From Pseudomonas sp. 8O (GTDB lineage: Bacteria > Pseudomonadota > Gammaproteobacteria > Pseudomonadales > Pseudomonadaceae): 64,000 nt of DNA. The stretch lies in NCBI RefSeq assembly GCF_902506495.1, contig NZ_LR733264.1, forward strand, positions 620,001 to 684,000, read 5' to 3'. The position numbers and the translations under genes were made by a program. Under the pieces are notes generated by a model, which saw only the letters and a list, made by a program, of their open reading frames with translations, was not told the origin of the DNA and made no database searches. This document shows, piece after piece, positions 35,418 to 44,111 of this stretch; within the stretch, counting starts at the first letter, position 1; each line of letters opens with the position of its first letter.

Positions 35418-36824
35418 TCAGGCCAGGCGCAGCGGGTGACGAGTAACCGATGAGGTCTGCAGGTTGCTTTCGGGGAGAGGGAGGATCGCCTGATTATGCA
35501 CGCTGACCAGTTGCAGCCAAAGGTGCTCGCCGGAGGCGAACTGGCCGTTGGGCAGCCACAGGCCGTGGTGCCAGCCGTTGCCCGGTGCCGGGGTACTCTG
35601 CAACACGCCCGGATGAGTCTGCGCATTGGGGGCGCGTCGCAGCCAGACCGGCCGTGGCAGGCCTTTCAGATAGCGCAGCCCGAGGTGCAAGCCTTCGCTA
35701 TTGAGATGACGCCAGCGCACCAATGCCAGAGTCGGTGTGCCATTGGTAAGCAGCAGAACCAGTTGCCCGACCTGCAGTTGCCCGCCCTCGTTGGCGTTGC
35801 ACAGCAGGCGCGCACCGCCTGGGCTGGCATCGAGAATCTGTGCCTCGGTGCGTTGTGGCAGCTTGTCCAGCAGTTGCGCATGAATGGCTGGCAGGCCGAC
35901 CACCAGGCTGCATTGTCCGTCCAGTTCGGCGCGTTCATGGCGGCGTTGCTGGCGTCCCAGCCAGTGCTGACGTACTCGTTCAAGCAACTGACGCTCCTGC
36001 GTGCTTTGCAGTGGCGCTGGTTCATGCAGCGCGATCAGCAGAGCTCCCAGTTCGAAGCGGCGCAGGTTGGCGGCCTCGCCTTCGATACGTTGTTCGAAAC
36101 TCAGGCAGGCCTGTGATTCGCTGAGGTCGACTACCGGACCTTCGATTTCGTCTTCCTCGTCCCACGCTTGCAACCTGGCCAGGGCGGCCAGAGGCGCCAG
36201 TGCGCTGAAAAGAGTCAGGCATTCGCCTTCATCGAGGTGGAAGGGGTTGCTCAGGGCCAATAGCAGCATCTGCTGGTAAAGGCCTCTCAGGGTGCTGGCC
36301 GGCTTCGGCTCGAAGGCCGCAGCCACTGGCTCGTCCAGACACTGCTGATGCTCGCCGATCCAATACAGCAAGTGGCTGTCGCGCCAGAGCGCTGCGGGTG
36401 GCTCCTGGTAAAGCTGATAGTGGCGCAGCAACTGCTGGGCAAGGAAGTGCTGGGCCATGTACAGGCACCAGGCCAGGTGCGGCATCGATGGTTGACGCCC
36501 CTGCAGGATTTGCAGCAACAGGCGTTTGAAACCGATCGCCAGCTCGCCGCAGAAACGCACGAACAGAGTGCTTGGCGGATGCTGGCGATTGGCAAGGCCG
36601 GCGTAATGGCGGTACTCGTCACTGAAGTTTTGCAGCGCACGTTGCCTTTCCAGTAAGGTCAGGGCGCTGCGATTGAGCGAAAACAACAGGCCCAGTACGT
36701 GTTGCAGGCCATTTTCCTGCTCCAGGTGACGAGCCGTCGCGAGTCGCTGGACGATTTCCGCCGGCGATACGCTGTTGTCCTCGCGGATGTCCGGTACTTC
36801 CAGGCGCAGGGCATCCAGCGTCAT
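35418..36824 (-). CDS. Large soluble protein with a degenerate PilZ-like domain
   Basis: A 468-residue protein without signal or membrane segments. Residues 1-260 are mainly helical with no recognised domain. Around residues 300-400, RHERAELDGQCSLVVGLPAI and AQILDASPGGARLLCN resemble the PilZ pattern (D/NxSxxG plus beta barrel) found in cyclic-di-GMP receptors, although a clean RxxxR motif is not seen. The C-terminal 90 residues are again beta-rich. Position next to a TlpA-like gene matches PAO1 PA0952-PA0953 as I recall it. Only 30 bp separate its start from the divergent TlpA-like gene. Confidence 0.7.
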   Translation of the reverse strand: MTLDALRLEVPDIREDNSVSPAEIVQRLATARHLEQENGLQHVLGLLFSLNRSALTLLERQRALQNFSDEYRHYAGLANRQHPPSTLFVRFCGELAIGFKRLLLQILQGRQPSMPHLAWCLYMAQHFLAQQLLRHYQLYQEPPAALWRDSHLLYWIGEHQQCLDEPVAAAFEPKPASTLRGLYQQMLLLALSNPFHLDEGECLTLFSALAPLAALARLQAWDEEDEIEGPVVDLSESQACLSFEQRIEGEAANLRRFELGALLIALHEPAPLQSTQERQLLERVRQHWLGRQQRRHERAELDGQCSLVVGLPAIHAQLLDKLPQRTEAQILDASPGGARLLCNANEGGQLQVGQLVLLLTNGTPTLALVRWRHLNSEGLHLGLRYLKGLPRPVWLRRAPNAQTHPGVLQSTPAPGNGWHHGLWLPNGQFASGEHLWLQLVSVHNQAILPLPESNLQTSSVTRHPLRLA

Positions 36825-36854
36825 ATCAACCCCGGGTGGACGAGGATCGAGTAC

Positions 36855-37331
36855 ATGGGCTTAGGGCTCCGGAATGTCGGCAAGGCTGTTATGGGTATCT
36901 GCGCCGCTCTGCTGCTGACGGCTTGTGCCGAAGATTACGGCCTTGATCAGCATGGACGAAAGGTAACGGCTGAGAGCTTGGATGGCCAGTGGCTAGTCAT
37001 TAATTATTGGGCTGAATGGTGCGCACCGTGCCGCACGGAAATTCCCGAGCTCAACGCCTTGGAAGAAGAGCTGAAGAACCAGTCGGCGCGAGTGATCGGC
37101 GTCAATTTCGACGCCCTGCAGGGCGATGACCTCAAGCGTGCAGCGGACAGTTTTGACATTCGGTTCACCGTGCTGGCGCAGGACCCGGCGGCGCGTTTCG
37201 AGCTGCCGCGTAATGACGTGCTACCGGTGACCTATATCGTCGATGCGGACGGCAAGTTGCGCGAGCGCCTGGTCGGTGAGCAGACCTCGGCGGGCTTACA
37301 GGCGCATCTCAAACAGTTGCGCGGGCAGTAA
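36855..37331 (+). CDS. TlpA-like thioredoxin-fold lipoprotein
   Basis: A 158-residue periplasmic lipoprotein: lipobox LLTAC with acylated Cys24 after a short basic-hydrophobic signal, then a TlpA/ResA-type thioredoxin domain with active site WAEWCAPCRTEIPEL and cis-Pro region DVLPVTYIVDADG. It probably reduces periplasmic disulphides. I start at 36855, which keeps basic residues before the hydrophobic core; the ATG at 36891 would leave a signal of only 12 residues. The open frame further upstream is inside the opposite-strand gene. Confidence 0.87.
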   Translation: MGLGLRNVGKAVMGICAALLLTACAEDYGLDQHGRKVTAESLDGQWLVINYWAEWCAPCRTEIPELNALEEELKNQSARVIGVNFDALQGDDLKRAADSFDIRFTVLAQDPAARFELPRNDVLPVTYIVDADGKLRERLVGEQTSAGLQAHLKQLRGQ

Positions 37332-37429
37332 CGACTAGAAAAATCGCTGCGACATGCAGTCGCAGTAATAGGTAGCATGCTAAGCTTTTGCTCCGGCCGA
37401 ACCTGCGCCGTGCTTCATGAGTCTGCCTG

Positions 37430-38602
37430 ATGTCCGCTACCCATCTTACCCGTGGCAGCGCCGGTTATCGGCGCGCCACTCTGGCGCTGTTCTGTGCCGG
37501 TTTCGCTACCTTCGCCATGCTCTACTGCGTGCAGCCGCTGCTACCTCTACTGGCGGCGCACTTTCGTGTTTCTGCGGCCAGCAGCAGCCTGGCGCTGTCG
37601 CTGACCACACTGAGCCTGGCGCTATGCCTGCTGGTATCCGGTGCGCTGGCCGAGAGCTGGGGGCGCAAGCCGGTCATGGCTGCGGCGCTGGGCCTGGCAG
37701 CGATGCTGGGTATCGCCTGCGCACTGGTAGAAGAGTGGGGCAGCCTGCTGATTCTGCGTGCGCTGCTGGGACTGGCGCTGAGCGGTTTGCCGGCGTTGGC
37801 CATGGCCTATGTCGGCGAAGAGTTCGACCCCGAAGCGCTTCCGGCGGCGATGGGGCTGTATATCGGCGGTACGGCGTTGGGTGGGTTGCTCGGTCGCCTG
37901 CTGGCCGGTCTGCTCAGTGACCTGGGCGGCTGGCCCTGGGCGCTCGGCGGCATTGCCGGGCTCGGCTTGCTGGCGTTGGCGCTGTTTATCTGGCTGTTGC
38001 CGCCCTCGCGGCATTTCACGGCTCAGCCGCTGTCCTTGCGCGGGCTGCTGCGCAACTTCGTCCTGCACCTGAGTAACCCGCGTCTGCGCGTGCTGTTCGC
38101 TTTGGCCTTTCTGCTCATGGGCGGTTTCGTTGCGCTGTTCAACTATGTCGGCTTTCGTCTGGCCGGAGCGCCATTCAACCTGTCGGCGACGGTGATCGGT
38201 CTGCTGTTCACCGTCTACCTGCTGGGTATCTTCAGCGCCGGATGGGCAGGGCGTCTGGTCCCACGCTTCGGCGCACGCCAGGTGCTGCATGGCGGCATCG
38301 GTCTGATGCTGCTTGGGGTGGCCCTGTGCGCAGGGCCGTGGCTGAGCGCTGTGGTGATCGGGCTGGCGCTGTTCACCCTGGGTTTCTTCGCGGCTCATGC
38401 GGTTGCTAGCGGGCAGGTTGGTATCCATGCACAGGGGGCCAAGGCGCAGGCCTCGGCGTTGTACCTGTGTGCCTATTACCTCGGCTCCAGCCTGGTGGGC
38501 TACGTCGGTGGTTATGTCTGGGAGCACGCCGGCTGGCTGGCGTTGTTGGCTGTTCTGGCCTCGTTATTCGTCGCCGCTGGGGCTCTGGTACGGCGTATCT
38601 AG
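37430..38602 (+). CDS. MFS transporter (YnfM-like)
   Basis: A 390-residue carrier with twelve predicted helices. FAMLYCVQPLLPLLAAHFRVSAASSSLALSLTT and LAESWGRKPVMAAAL (MFS motif A in the 2-3 loop) are typical of the YnfM/drug efflux branch. The substrate is unknown. Its stop is 13 bp before the first PhoP half-site of oprH, with no terminator between, so some readthrough is possible. Confidence 0.88.
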   Translation: MSATHLTRGSAGYRRATLALFCAGFATFAMLYCVQPLLPLLAAHFRVSAASSSLALSLTTLSLALCLLVSGALAESWGRKPVMAAALGLAAMLGIACALVEEWGSLLILRALLGLALSGLPALAMAYVGEEFDPEALPAAMGLYIGGTALGGLLGRLLAGLLSDLGGWPWALGGIAGLGLLALALFIWLLPPSRHFTAQPLSLRGLLRNFVLHLSNPRLRVLFALAFLLMGGFVALFNYVGFRLAGAPFNLSATVIGLLFTVYLLGIFSAGWAGRLVPRFGARQVLHGGIGLMLLGVALCAGPWLSAVVIGLALFTLGFFAAHAVASGQVGIHAQGAKAQASALYLCAYYLGSSLVGYVGGYVWEHAGWLALLAVLASLFVAAGALVRRI

Positions 38603-38615
38603 GCTGTTTGCCGCT

Positions 38616-38654
38616 CGTTCAGTGCAGGTTCAAGGAGGGTTCAGCAGGGATTCA
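38616..38654 (+). promoter_or_regulatory. Four-repeat PhoP box upstream of oprH
   Basis: Four hexamers spaced exactly 11 bp apart: CGTTCA (38616), GGTTCA (38627), GGTTCA (38638) and GATTCA (38649). A PhoP box normally has two such direct repeats with five-base spacers (GTTCA type). The last repeat ends 60 bp before the oprH ATG. This layout would allow two PhoP dimers in tandem on one DNA face. Confidence 0.75.
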
Positions 38655-38714
38655 GTAGCCTTCCCGCAGACTTGTTGCCGAGTTGATCAAAACTGCAACG
38701 AGAGGAATGATGCA

Positions 38715-39320
38715 ATGAAAATCACCCTGAACCGTATCGCATTCGCGACCTGCCTGGCCCTGGGCGCAACCGCTGCTCAGGCCAATGACAATTTCGTCGG
38801 CCTGACCTGGGGGCAGACTGACAACAACATCCAGAAGTCCAACGCGTTGAACGCCAACCTCGGCAATCCCAAACTGGACAAGGTGATCAATGGTGAGGGC
38901 ACCTGGGGTGTCCGCGCTGGCCAGAAGACCGATGATGTCCGCTACTACGCGGCTTACGAGAATGTCTCCGACAGTCACAACGGCTACAAACTGCGCCAGC
39001 AGAATCTGCTCGGCAGCTACGACATGTTCGTACCGCTGGGCAGTAACAACACCAAGCTGTTCGGTGGTGTAACCGCCGGCCTGGTCAAGCTCGAGCAGGA
39101 AAGCCGCGGGTTCTCCCGTGACAGCGACATCGGATTTGCTGCAGGTTTGCAGGCCGGTATCCTGCAGGAACTCAACAGCAATACATCGATCGAAGCCGGC
39201 TATCGTTACCTGCGTACCAACGCCAGCACGGAAATGAAACCGCATGGTGAAGGCAAGGCCGGGTCGCTGGATCTACATAGCAGTGCGCAGCTCTACCTCG
39301 GCGCCAACTTCGCCTTCTGA
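38715..39320 (+). CDS. oprH: Outer membrane protein OprH
   Basis: A 201-residue outer membrane beta-barrel that binds and stabilises LPS when magnesium is low. Signal peptide residues 1-23 (cleavage after TAAQA); the mature protein begins NDNFVGLTWGQTDNNIQKS, and LRQQNLLGSYDMFVPLGSNN, AGLQAGILQELNSNTSIEAGYR and the C-terminal YLGANFAF (terminal Phe for barrel insertion) closely resemble P. aeruginosa OprH. The ATG at 38715 has GAGAGGA upstream; the frame extends back into the MFS gene only by chance. First gene of oprH-phoP-phoQ. Confidence 0.96.
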   Translation: MKITLNRIAFATCLALGATAAQANDNFVGLTWGQTDNNIQKSNALNANLGNPKLDKVINGEGTWGVRAGQKTDDVRYYAAYENVSDSHNGYKLRQQNLLGSYDMFVPLGSNNTKLFGGVTAGLVKLEQESRGFSRDSDIGFAAGLQAGILQELNSNTSIEAGYRYLRTNASTEMKPHGEGKAGSLDLHSSAQLYLGANFAF

Positions 39321-39339
39321 TGGCGACTTGGCATTACCA

Positions 39340-39364
39340 GGCCGGGCATCTGCCCGGCCCTTTT
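39340..39364 (+). terminator. Terminator-like hairpin between oprH and phoP
   Basis: GGCCGGGC-ATCT-GCCCGGCC with eight base pairs is followed by CTTTT. It probably reduces readthrough, so that OprH is made in large excess over PhoP and PhoQ. Confidence 0.8.
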
Positions 39365-39388
39365 ACACCTTAAATCAGGGAGAGTCTC

Positions 39389-40066
39389 ATGAAATTGCTG
39401 GTGGTGGAGGATGAGGCGTTGCTGCGTCACCATCTGTTCACTCGCCTCAGTGAAAACGGGCATGTGGTGGATGCCGTGCGCACCGCCGAAGAAGCATTGT
39501 ACCGAGCTGAGTCCTTCAACCATGACCTGGCCCTGGTCGACCTCGGTCTGCCCGGTATGAGCGGTATCGACCTGATCCGTGAGCTGCGCAGCCAGGACAA
39601 GAACTTTCCAATTCTGATCCTTACCGCACGCGGCAACTGGCAGGACAAGGTCGAAGGCCTCTCCTGCGGTGCCGACGACTATGTGGTCAAGCCGTTCCAG
39701 TTCGAAGAGCTGGAGGCACGCCTGAACGCGCTGCTACGACGTTCTTCCGGGTTCACCAAGTCGACCATCGAGGCAGGGTCCCTTGTGTTGGATCTCAATC
39801 GCAAGCAAGCCACAGTCGATAAACAGTCATTGCAACTGACCGCCTACGAGTATCGCATCCTCGAGTACCTGATGTTGCATCACCAGCAGGTAGTGGCCAA
39901 GGAGCGCCTGATGGAGCAACTCTATCCAGGCGACGACGAGCGCGATCCCAATGTCATAGAGGTATTGGTGGGCCGTTTGCGGCGCAAGTTGGAGGCCCCG
40001 CTGGGCGGCAAGCCGATAGAAACCGTGCGTGGTCAGGGCTACATGTTCAACGAGCGCTGCACGTGA
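39389..40066 (+). CDS. phoP: Two-component response regulator PhoP
   Basis: A 225-residue OmpR-family regulator. Receiver domain with phospho-acceptor Asp51 (LALVDLGLPGMSG) and Lys101 (YVVKPFQFEEL); the winged-helix domain (residues about 125-225) contains LTAYEYRILEYL and NVIEVLVGRLRRKLE. It responds to low magnesium and cationic peptides with PhoQ and autoregulates through the oprH promoter. GGGAG lies seven bases before the ATG. Confidence 0.97.
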   Translation: MKLLVVEDEALLRHHLFTRLSENGHVVDAVRTAEEALYRAESFNHDLALVDLGLPGMSGIDLIRELRSQDKNFPILILTARGNWQDKVEGLSCGADDYVVKPFQFEELEARLNALLRRSSGFTKSTIEAGSLVLDLNRKQATVDKQSLQLTAYEYRILEYLMLHHQQVVAKERLMEQLYPGDDERDPNVIEVLVGRLRRKLEAPLGGKPIETVRGQGYMFNERCT

Positions 40067-41445
40067 GTCGAGCGCGCGTCGTTCTATGCAAGCTGCGCAT
40101 GCGTCTCGGTTCGCTACGACTGCGTCTGATGTTGGCCAGCGCTGCGTTGGCGATGTTGTTCATGCTGTTGCTGATGCCGGTGCTACAGGGTGTGTTTCTC
40201 ATGGCCCTGGAACAGACCGTGGAGAAACGTCTAGCCTCTGACGCGGCTGCACTGATATCTGCTGCGCGCATCCATGACGGCCAGTTGCACATGCCGGACA
40301 AGATGCCCGACGAGGAATTCGACAACCTCGACTCGCACCTGCTGGGTTTCATCTTCGACCGTGAGGGCCAACTGATCTGGCGCTCACGCTCCTCAATCGA
40401 CGAGTTGGTGCGCTACCTGCCGCGTTACGACGGTCGCGGCCACGAGTTCATCCGCATTCGCGACGACAGCGGCCAGGAATATTTCGTATACGACGTGGAA
40501 GTGGATTTTCTGCGCGGCGACCAAACCGCGCTGAGCATCGTGACCATGCAGCCGACGCGCGAATACCAGGGGCTGTTCAACGGTTTTGCCTGGCAGTTGC
40601 GTTTGTGGCTGGGCATGGCCTTGCTGGTGTTGCTGGGCCTGCTCTGGTTCGGCCTGACCTGGGGCTTTCGCAGCCTGCGCGGCCTCAGCGATGAACTTGA
40701 TGGCGTGGAGGCGGGTACTCGCCAGCGCCTGAGTGACGAGCATCCACGCGAGCTGCTGCGCCTGACCAACTCCCTCAACCGTCTGCTCGACAGCGAGCGG
40801 CGTCAGCGCGAACGTTATCGTGACTCGCTGGAAGACCTCGCCCATAGCCTGAAAACGCCGCTCAGCGTGCTACAGGGCATCGGCGAAACCCTTGCCGTGC
40901 ACTCCGAAAATCGCGAGCAGGCACAGCTGATGCAGGCGCAGATCGAGCGCATGAGTCAGCAGGTCGGCTATCAGCTGCAGCGCGCCAGCCTGCGCCGCAG
41001 CGGCTTGGTACGCCATCGCGAGCAGGTCTGGCCGGTGCTCGACGGCTTGTGCCGCTCGCTGGACAAGGTCTACCGCGACAAGCGCGTCGAAGCGACCCTG
41101 GAGGTTCCCGAGCACAGCCAGATCACCATGGAACGTGGTGCGCTGATGGAGCTGCTCGGCAACTTGCTGGAGAACGCCTACCGCCTCTGCCTGAATCGTG
41201 TACGCGTCAGGCTGCAACCCCTGGCCGGAGGTTGCCTGATCACCATCGAGGACGACGGCCCCGGTGTACCGCAGCAGCAGCGTGCGCGGGTACTACAGCG
41301 CGGCGAGCGTCTGGATGCGCAGAACCCGGGGCAGGGCATCGGCCTGGCGGTGGTCGAAGACATCGTCGAAAGCTACGACGGCGAACTGAGCCTGGACGAC
41401 TCCGAACTGGGTGGCGCCTGCTTCAGGGTACGCCTGTACGACTGA
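40063..41445 (+). CDS. phoQ: Sensor histidine kinase PhoQ
   Basis: A 460-residue membrane kinase: first helix about residues 20-45, periplasmic sensor domain with the acidic DKMPDEEFDNLD patch (residues 79-90) that binds divalent cations, second helix about 180-200, HAMP, phospho-acceptor His261 in LEDLAHSLKTPLSVL, and an ATPase domain with NLLENAY (N box), DDGPGVP and GQGIGLAVV. The GTG start overlaps the phoP stop (GTGA). Confidence 0.96.
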   Translation: MSRARVVLCKLRMRLGSLRLRLMLASAALAMLFMLLLMPVLQGVFLMALEQTVEKRLASDAAALISAARIHDGQLHMPDKMPDEEFDNLDSHLLGFIFDREGQLIWRSRSSIDELVRYLPRYDGRGHEFIRIRDDSGQEYFVYDVEVDFLRGDQTALSIVTMQPTREYQGLFNGFAWQLRLWLGMALLVLLGLLWFGLTWGFRSLRGLSDELDGVEAGTRQRLSDEHPRELLRLTNSLNRLLDSERRQRERYRDSLEDLAHSLKTPLSVLQGIGETLAVHSENREQAQLMQAQIERMSQQVGYQLQRASLRRSGLVRHREQVWPVLDGLCRSLDKVYRDKRVEATLEVPEHSQITMERGALMELLGNLLENAYRLCLNRVRVRLQPLAGGCLITIEDDGPGVPQQQRARVLQRGERLDAQNPGQGIGLAVVEDIVESYDGELSLDDSELGGACFRVRLYD

Positions 41446-41507
41446 ATACAGCCGCTGCTGCCTAAGGACTGGCAAAATACTCGGGCGACTATGAAGGGCA
41501 CACGTCT

Positions 41508-42818
41508 CTAGAGTTGCGTCGCGAAGCGCTCCACCGCGTTTACCACGAGCTTTGCACCATCCTGAATTTCGGTGATCACCTGGCCGGCTTGGGCGGAAAG
41601 CTCCAGGCCCAACTCGGCCTGAGTCTTGCCTCGGTCGATCAGCTCTACCGCGCGTTCGGTCAGTTGCTGGTTCTGACCGACCACTTGGGCGATTTCCTCC
41701 GTCGCGGAGCTGGTACGTGAAGCCAATTGGCGAACCTCATCGGCCACCACGGCGAAACCACGACCCTGCTCACCGGCACGCGCCGCTTCGATGGCAGCGT
41801 TGAGGGCCAGCAGGTTGGTCTGGTCGGCGATGCTGCTGATGTTCTTGACGATGGCTCCGATCAGTTGGGATTGCTTGTCCAGTGCCTCGATGCCCTGCGC
41901 GGCCTCCTGCATGCGAGCGGCCAGTTCGCGCATGGTGTCGAGCATCTGCTGCACCACCGACGCACCGTTCTTGGCGCTGTCATCCGTGCCTTTCGACGTC
42001 TCGAAGGCAATGCTGGCGGCCTCGGCGATGGCCGCTTCGCGGTTGACCTGGTCGGTGATCACAGTGGCGAACTTGACCACCTTATACAGGTTGTCGTGGG
42101 CGTCGGTGATAGGGTTGTAGGAGGCTTCCAGCCAGACTTCGCGTCCGTGACTGTCCAGACGTTTGAAACGACCTGTAGCGAATTCGCCACGGCGCAGTTG
42201 CTCCCAGAACCGCTGGTACTGTGGAGAGTTGGCTTCGGCGAGGTCGCAAAAAATCCTGTGATGTTTGCCCTGAATCTGCGTCAGGCTGTAGCCCATCGAA
42301 TCGAGGAAGCGTTGGTTGGCGGTAAGCACCTCACCGTTCAGGTTGAATTCGATGACGGCGGTGGAGCGCTGCAGCGCGCTGATCAGGTTTTCGTGCTCGC
42401 GCGAGGTCTCGATGGTACGCGTCAGGTCGCTGGCATAGATCGAGAAGCGCTGCACCCGGCCCTGGCTGTCGCGTAGCGGCTGCAGGATCGAGCGCAGCCA
42501 GGCTTCTTCGCCGTTGCCGCGTTTCAGGCGGATGACCCCGGCCAGATGTTCGCCGCGCTCCAGGGCATGGCGTACCCGGTGGTGGAAGTCCAGGTTGTGC
42601 ACATGTTCCGGGATCAGCTCCAGCAGGGGGCGGCCGCGCAGTTGATCGGCGCGGTAGAGCATTTCCTTCTCGAAGTTGGCGTTCACCGACTCGATGCGCC
42701 CCTGTGGATCGAGAATCAGCGCGAGCATCTCTTGATCGAGGCTGGTGCGCACCTGTTCGACCGAGGACAGTTCTTCGCGTAAGGCTTGCAGCTCTTGTTT
42801 CAGGCGGGTCGCGAACAT
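41508..42818 (-). CDS. Soluble PAS-PAS methyl-accepting protein (BdlA-like)
   Basis: A 436-residue chemoreceptor without membrane helices. Two PAS domains (residues about 25-135 and 145-260; the second with [13 protein letters not shown]) are followed by a shortened signalling domain that contains the hairpin tip [38 protein letters not shown]. The layout equals BdlA, the biofilm dispersion locus protein of P. aeruginosa, and Aer-type soluble receptors. There is no NWETF-type tether. It is probably a redox or c-di-GMP-linked sensor. The N terminus is weakly supported by a ribosome-binding site. Convergent with phoQ. Confidence 0.87.
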   Translation of the reverse strand: MFATRLKQELQALREELSSVEQVRTSLDQEMLALILDPQGRIESVNANFEKEMLYRADQLRGRPLLELIPEHVHNLDFHHRVRHALERGEHLAGVIRLKRGNGEEAWLRSILQPLRDSQGRVQRFSIYASDLTRTIETSREHENLISALQRSTAVIEFNLNGEVLTANQRFLDSMGYSLTQIQGKHHRIFCDLAEANSPQYQRFWEQLRRGEFATGRFKRLDSHGREVWLEASYNPITDAHDNLYKVVKFATVITDQVNREAAIAEAASIAFETSKGTDDSAKNGASVVQQMLDTMRELAARMQEAAQGIEALDKQSQLIGAIVKNISSIADQTNLLALNAAIEAARAGEQGRGFAVVADEVRQLASRTSSATEEIAQVVGQNQQLTERAVELIDRGKTQAELGLELSAQAGQVITEIQDGAKLVVNAVERFATQL

Positions 42819-42949
42819 TGGCAGAATCTCTGAGTAGGTGCTGAGGCTGTGTCGGCACTGCGGTGCAATTATTTAGGGCGAAATGACCGAGCGGTCGACG
42901 CATAGGTTACGGCGTGTGGCAGGCTGAGCGTCGCCGTCGATTCGCCGTT

Positions 42950-43948
42950 TCAAGCCTCTTGCGCCCTATACGCCCCTGGCGTCAGCCCCGTCCATTTCTT
43001 GAAGGCGCGATGAAAGGCCGAGGGTTCGGAGAAACCGAGTTGTTCGGCGATGTCCTGAATCGCCAGTTCATCGCGGCCCAGGTGGTAGATGGCCAGGTCG
43101 CGGCGCAGGTGGTCCTTGAGTTCCTGAAAGCTGGAGCCTTCCTCGCGCAGGTGACGTCGCAAGGTTTGTGGGCTGGTGTGCAGTTGCTGGGCGACCTGTT
43201 CCAGGTCCGGCCAGGTGCGACAGTCGCGGCCGAGCAGGCGACGAATCTGGCTGATCAGGCTGTCGCCGCCGTCGGGGCGGGCCAGCAGGTCGGCGGGGGA
43301 GTGCTGGAGGAATTGCTTGAGCGTGCGTTCGTCCTGCAGCAACGGCATGACCAGGTAGCGGGCGTGGAACAGCAGGCTGGTGCAGCCGGCGGCGAAGCGG
43401 CGGCTGCCGGGGAACAGCAATTCGTACTCGGCGGCATGCTCGGGCTCGGGGTAGGCGAAGGTGGCTTCTTCCAGGCGGATGCGCTGGCCGATCAGCCAAC
43501 TGCCGAGGCGATGCCAGATCACCAGCAGGCTTTCCACGAGAAAATGATCCGGGTCCCACAGTGGGCTGTCGTCGACACTCAGCCGTGCCCAGTCGCCTTC
43601 GCGTTGCAGGCTGATGCTCGGTGCGTGGGGAAACAGCCCGTAGAACATCGCGCCACGACTCAGCGCCTTTTCCAGGTTGCGGCAATGGATGATGGCGTGG
43701 CCCATCATGGCGAAGGTGCCGCGTTTGCTCGGCTGGCGGCCGAAACCCAGGTACTCGTCGTCCAGCGCTTCCCACAGCAACTGCATCAGCCGGGCGAACT
43801 GTTCGGGGGCGATGCGTGCGCGTGGCTCGACCAGAACAGCGGGCTGGATGCCAGCCTGACGCAGGATCAGGTCGCAGGCCAGGCCGTGGCGATCCGCGCC
43901 GCGCAGGGCAGCACGGACGAAGTGGCTGGCGATGGTGCGTTCGCGCAT
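42950..43948 (-). CDS. AraC-family regulator
   Basis: A 332-residue regulator with an N-terminal arabinose-binding-like domain (FVRAALRGADRHGLACDLILRQAGIQP; RIAPEQFARLMQLLW) and a C-terminal AraC helix-turn-helix pair (TSPQTLRRHLREEGSSFQELKDHLRRDLA; IQDIAEQLGFSEPSAFHRAFKKWTG). The start at 43948 has GGAAG seven bases upstream. It is divergent from the acyl-CoA dehydrogenase at 44112 with 163 bp between, and probably controls that cluster. Confidence 0.9.
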   Translation of the reverse strand: MRERTIASHFVRAALRGADRHGLACDLILRQAGIQPAVLVEPRARIAPEQFARLMQLLWEALDDEYLGFGRQPSKRGTFAMMGHAIIHCRNLEKALSRGAMFYGLFPHAPSISLQREGDWARLSVDDSPLWDPDHFLVESLLVIWHRLGSWLIGQRIRLEEATFAYPEPEHAAEYELLFPGSRRFAAGCTSLLFHARYLVMPLLQDERTLKQFLQHSPADLLARPDGGDSLISQIRRLLGRDCRTWPDLEQVAQQLHTSPQTLRRHLREEGSSFQELKDHLRRDLAIYHLGRDELAIQDIAEQLGFSEPSAFHRAFKKWTGLTPGAYRAQEA

Positions 43949-44111
43949 GCTGGGCTTCCGATAACGAGGGTGGTCGATGGTAGGCAGTTGCTCCCGACCA
44001 GGGCAAGCCAGCCGAGCGATTGGGTCAACCGAGGCTGAGCGCATGGGTCATTGAGGGGCTGCGGAGCGGCCCTTAACCTCAAGGGCATAACAACAGCGGA
44101 GGACCCGCCCC

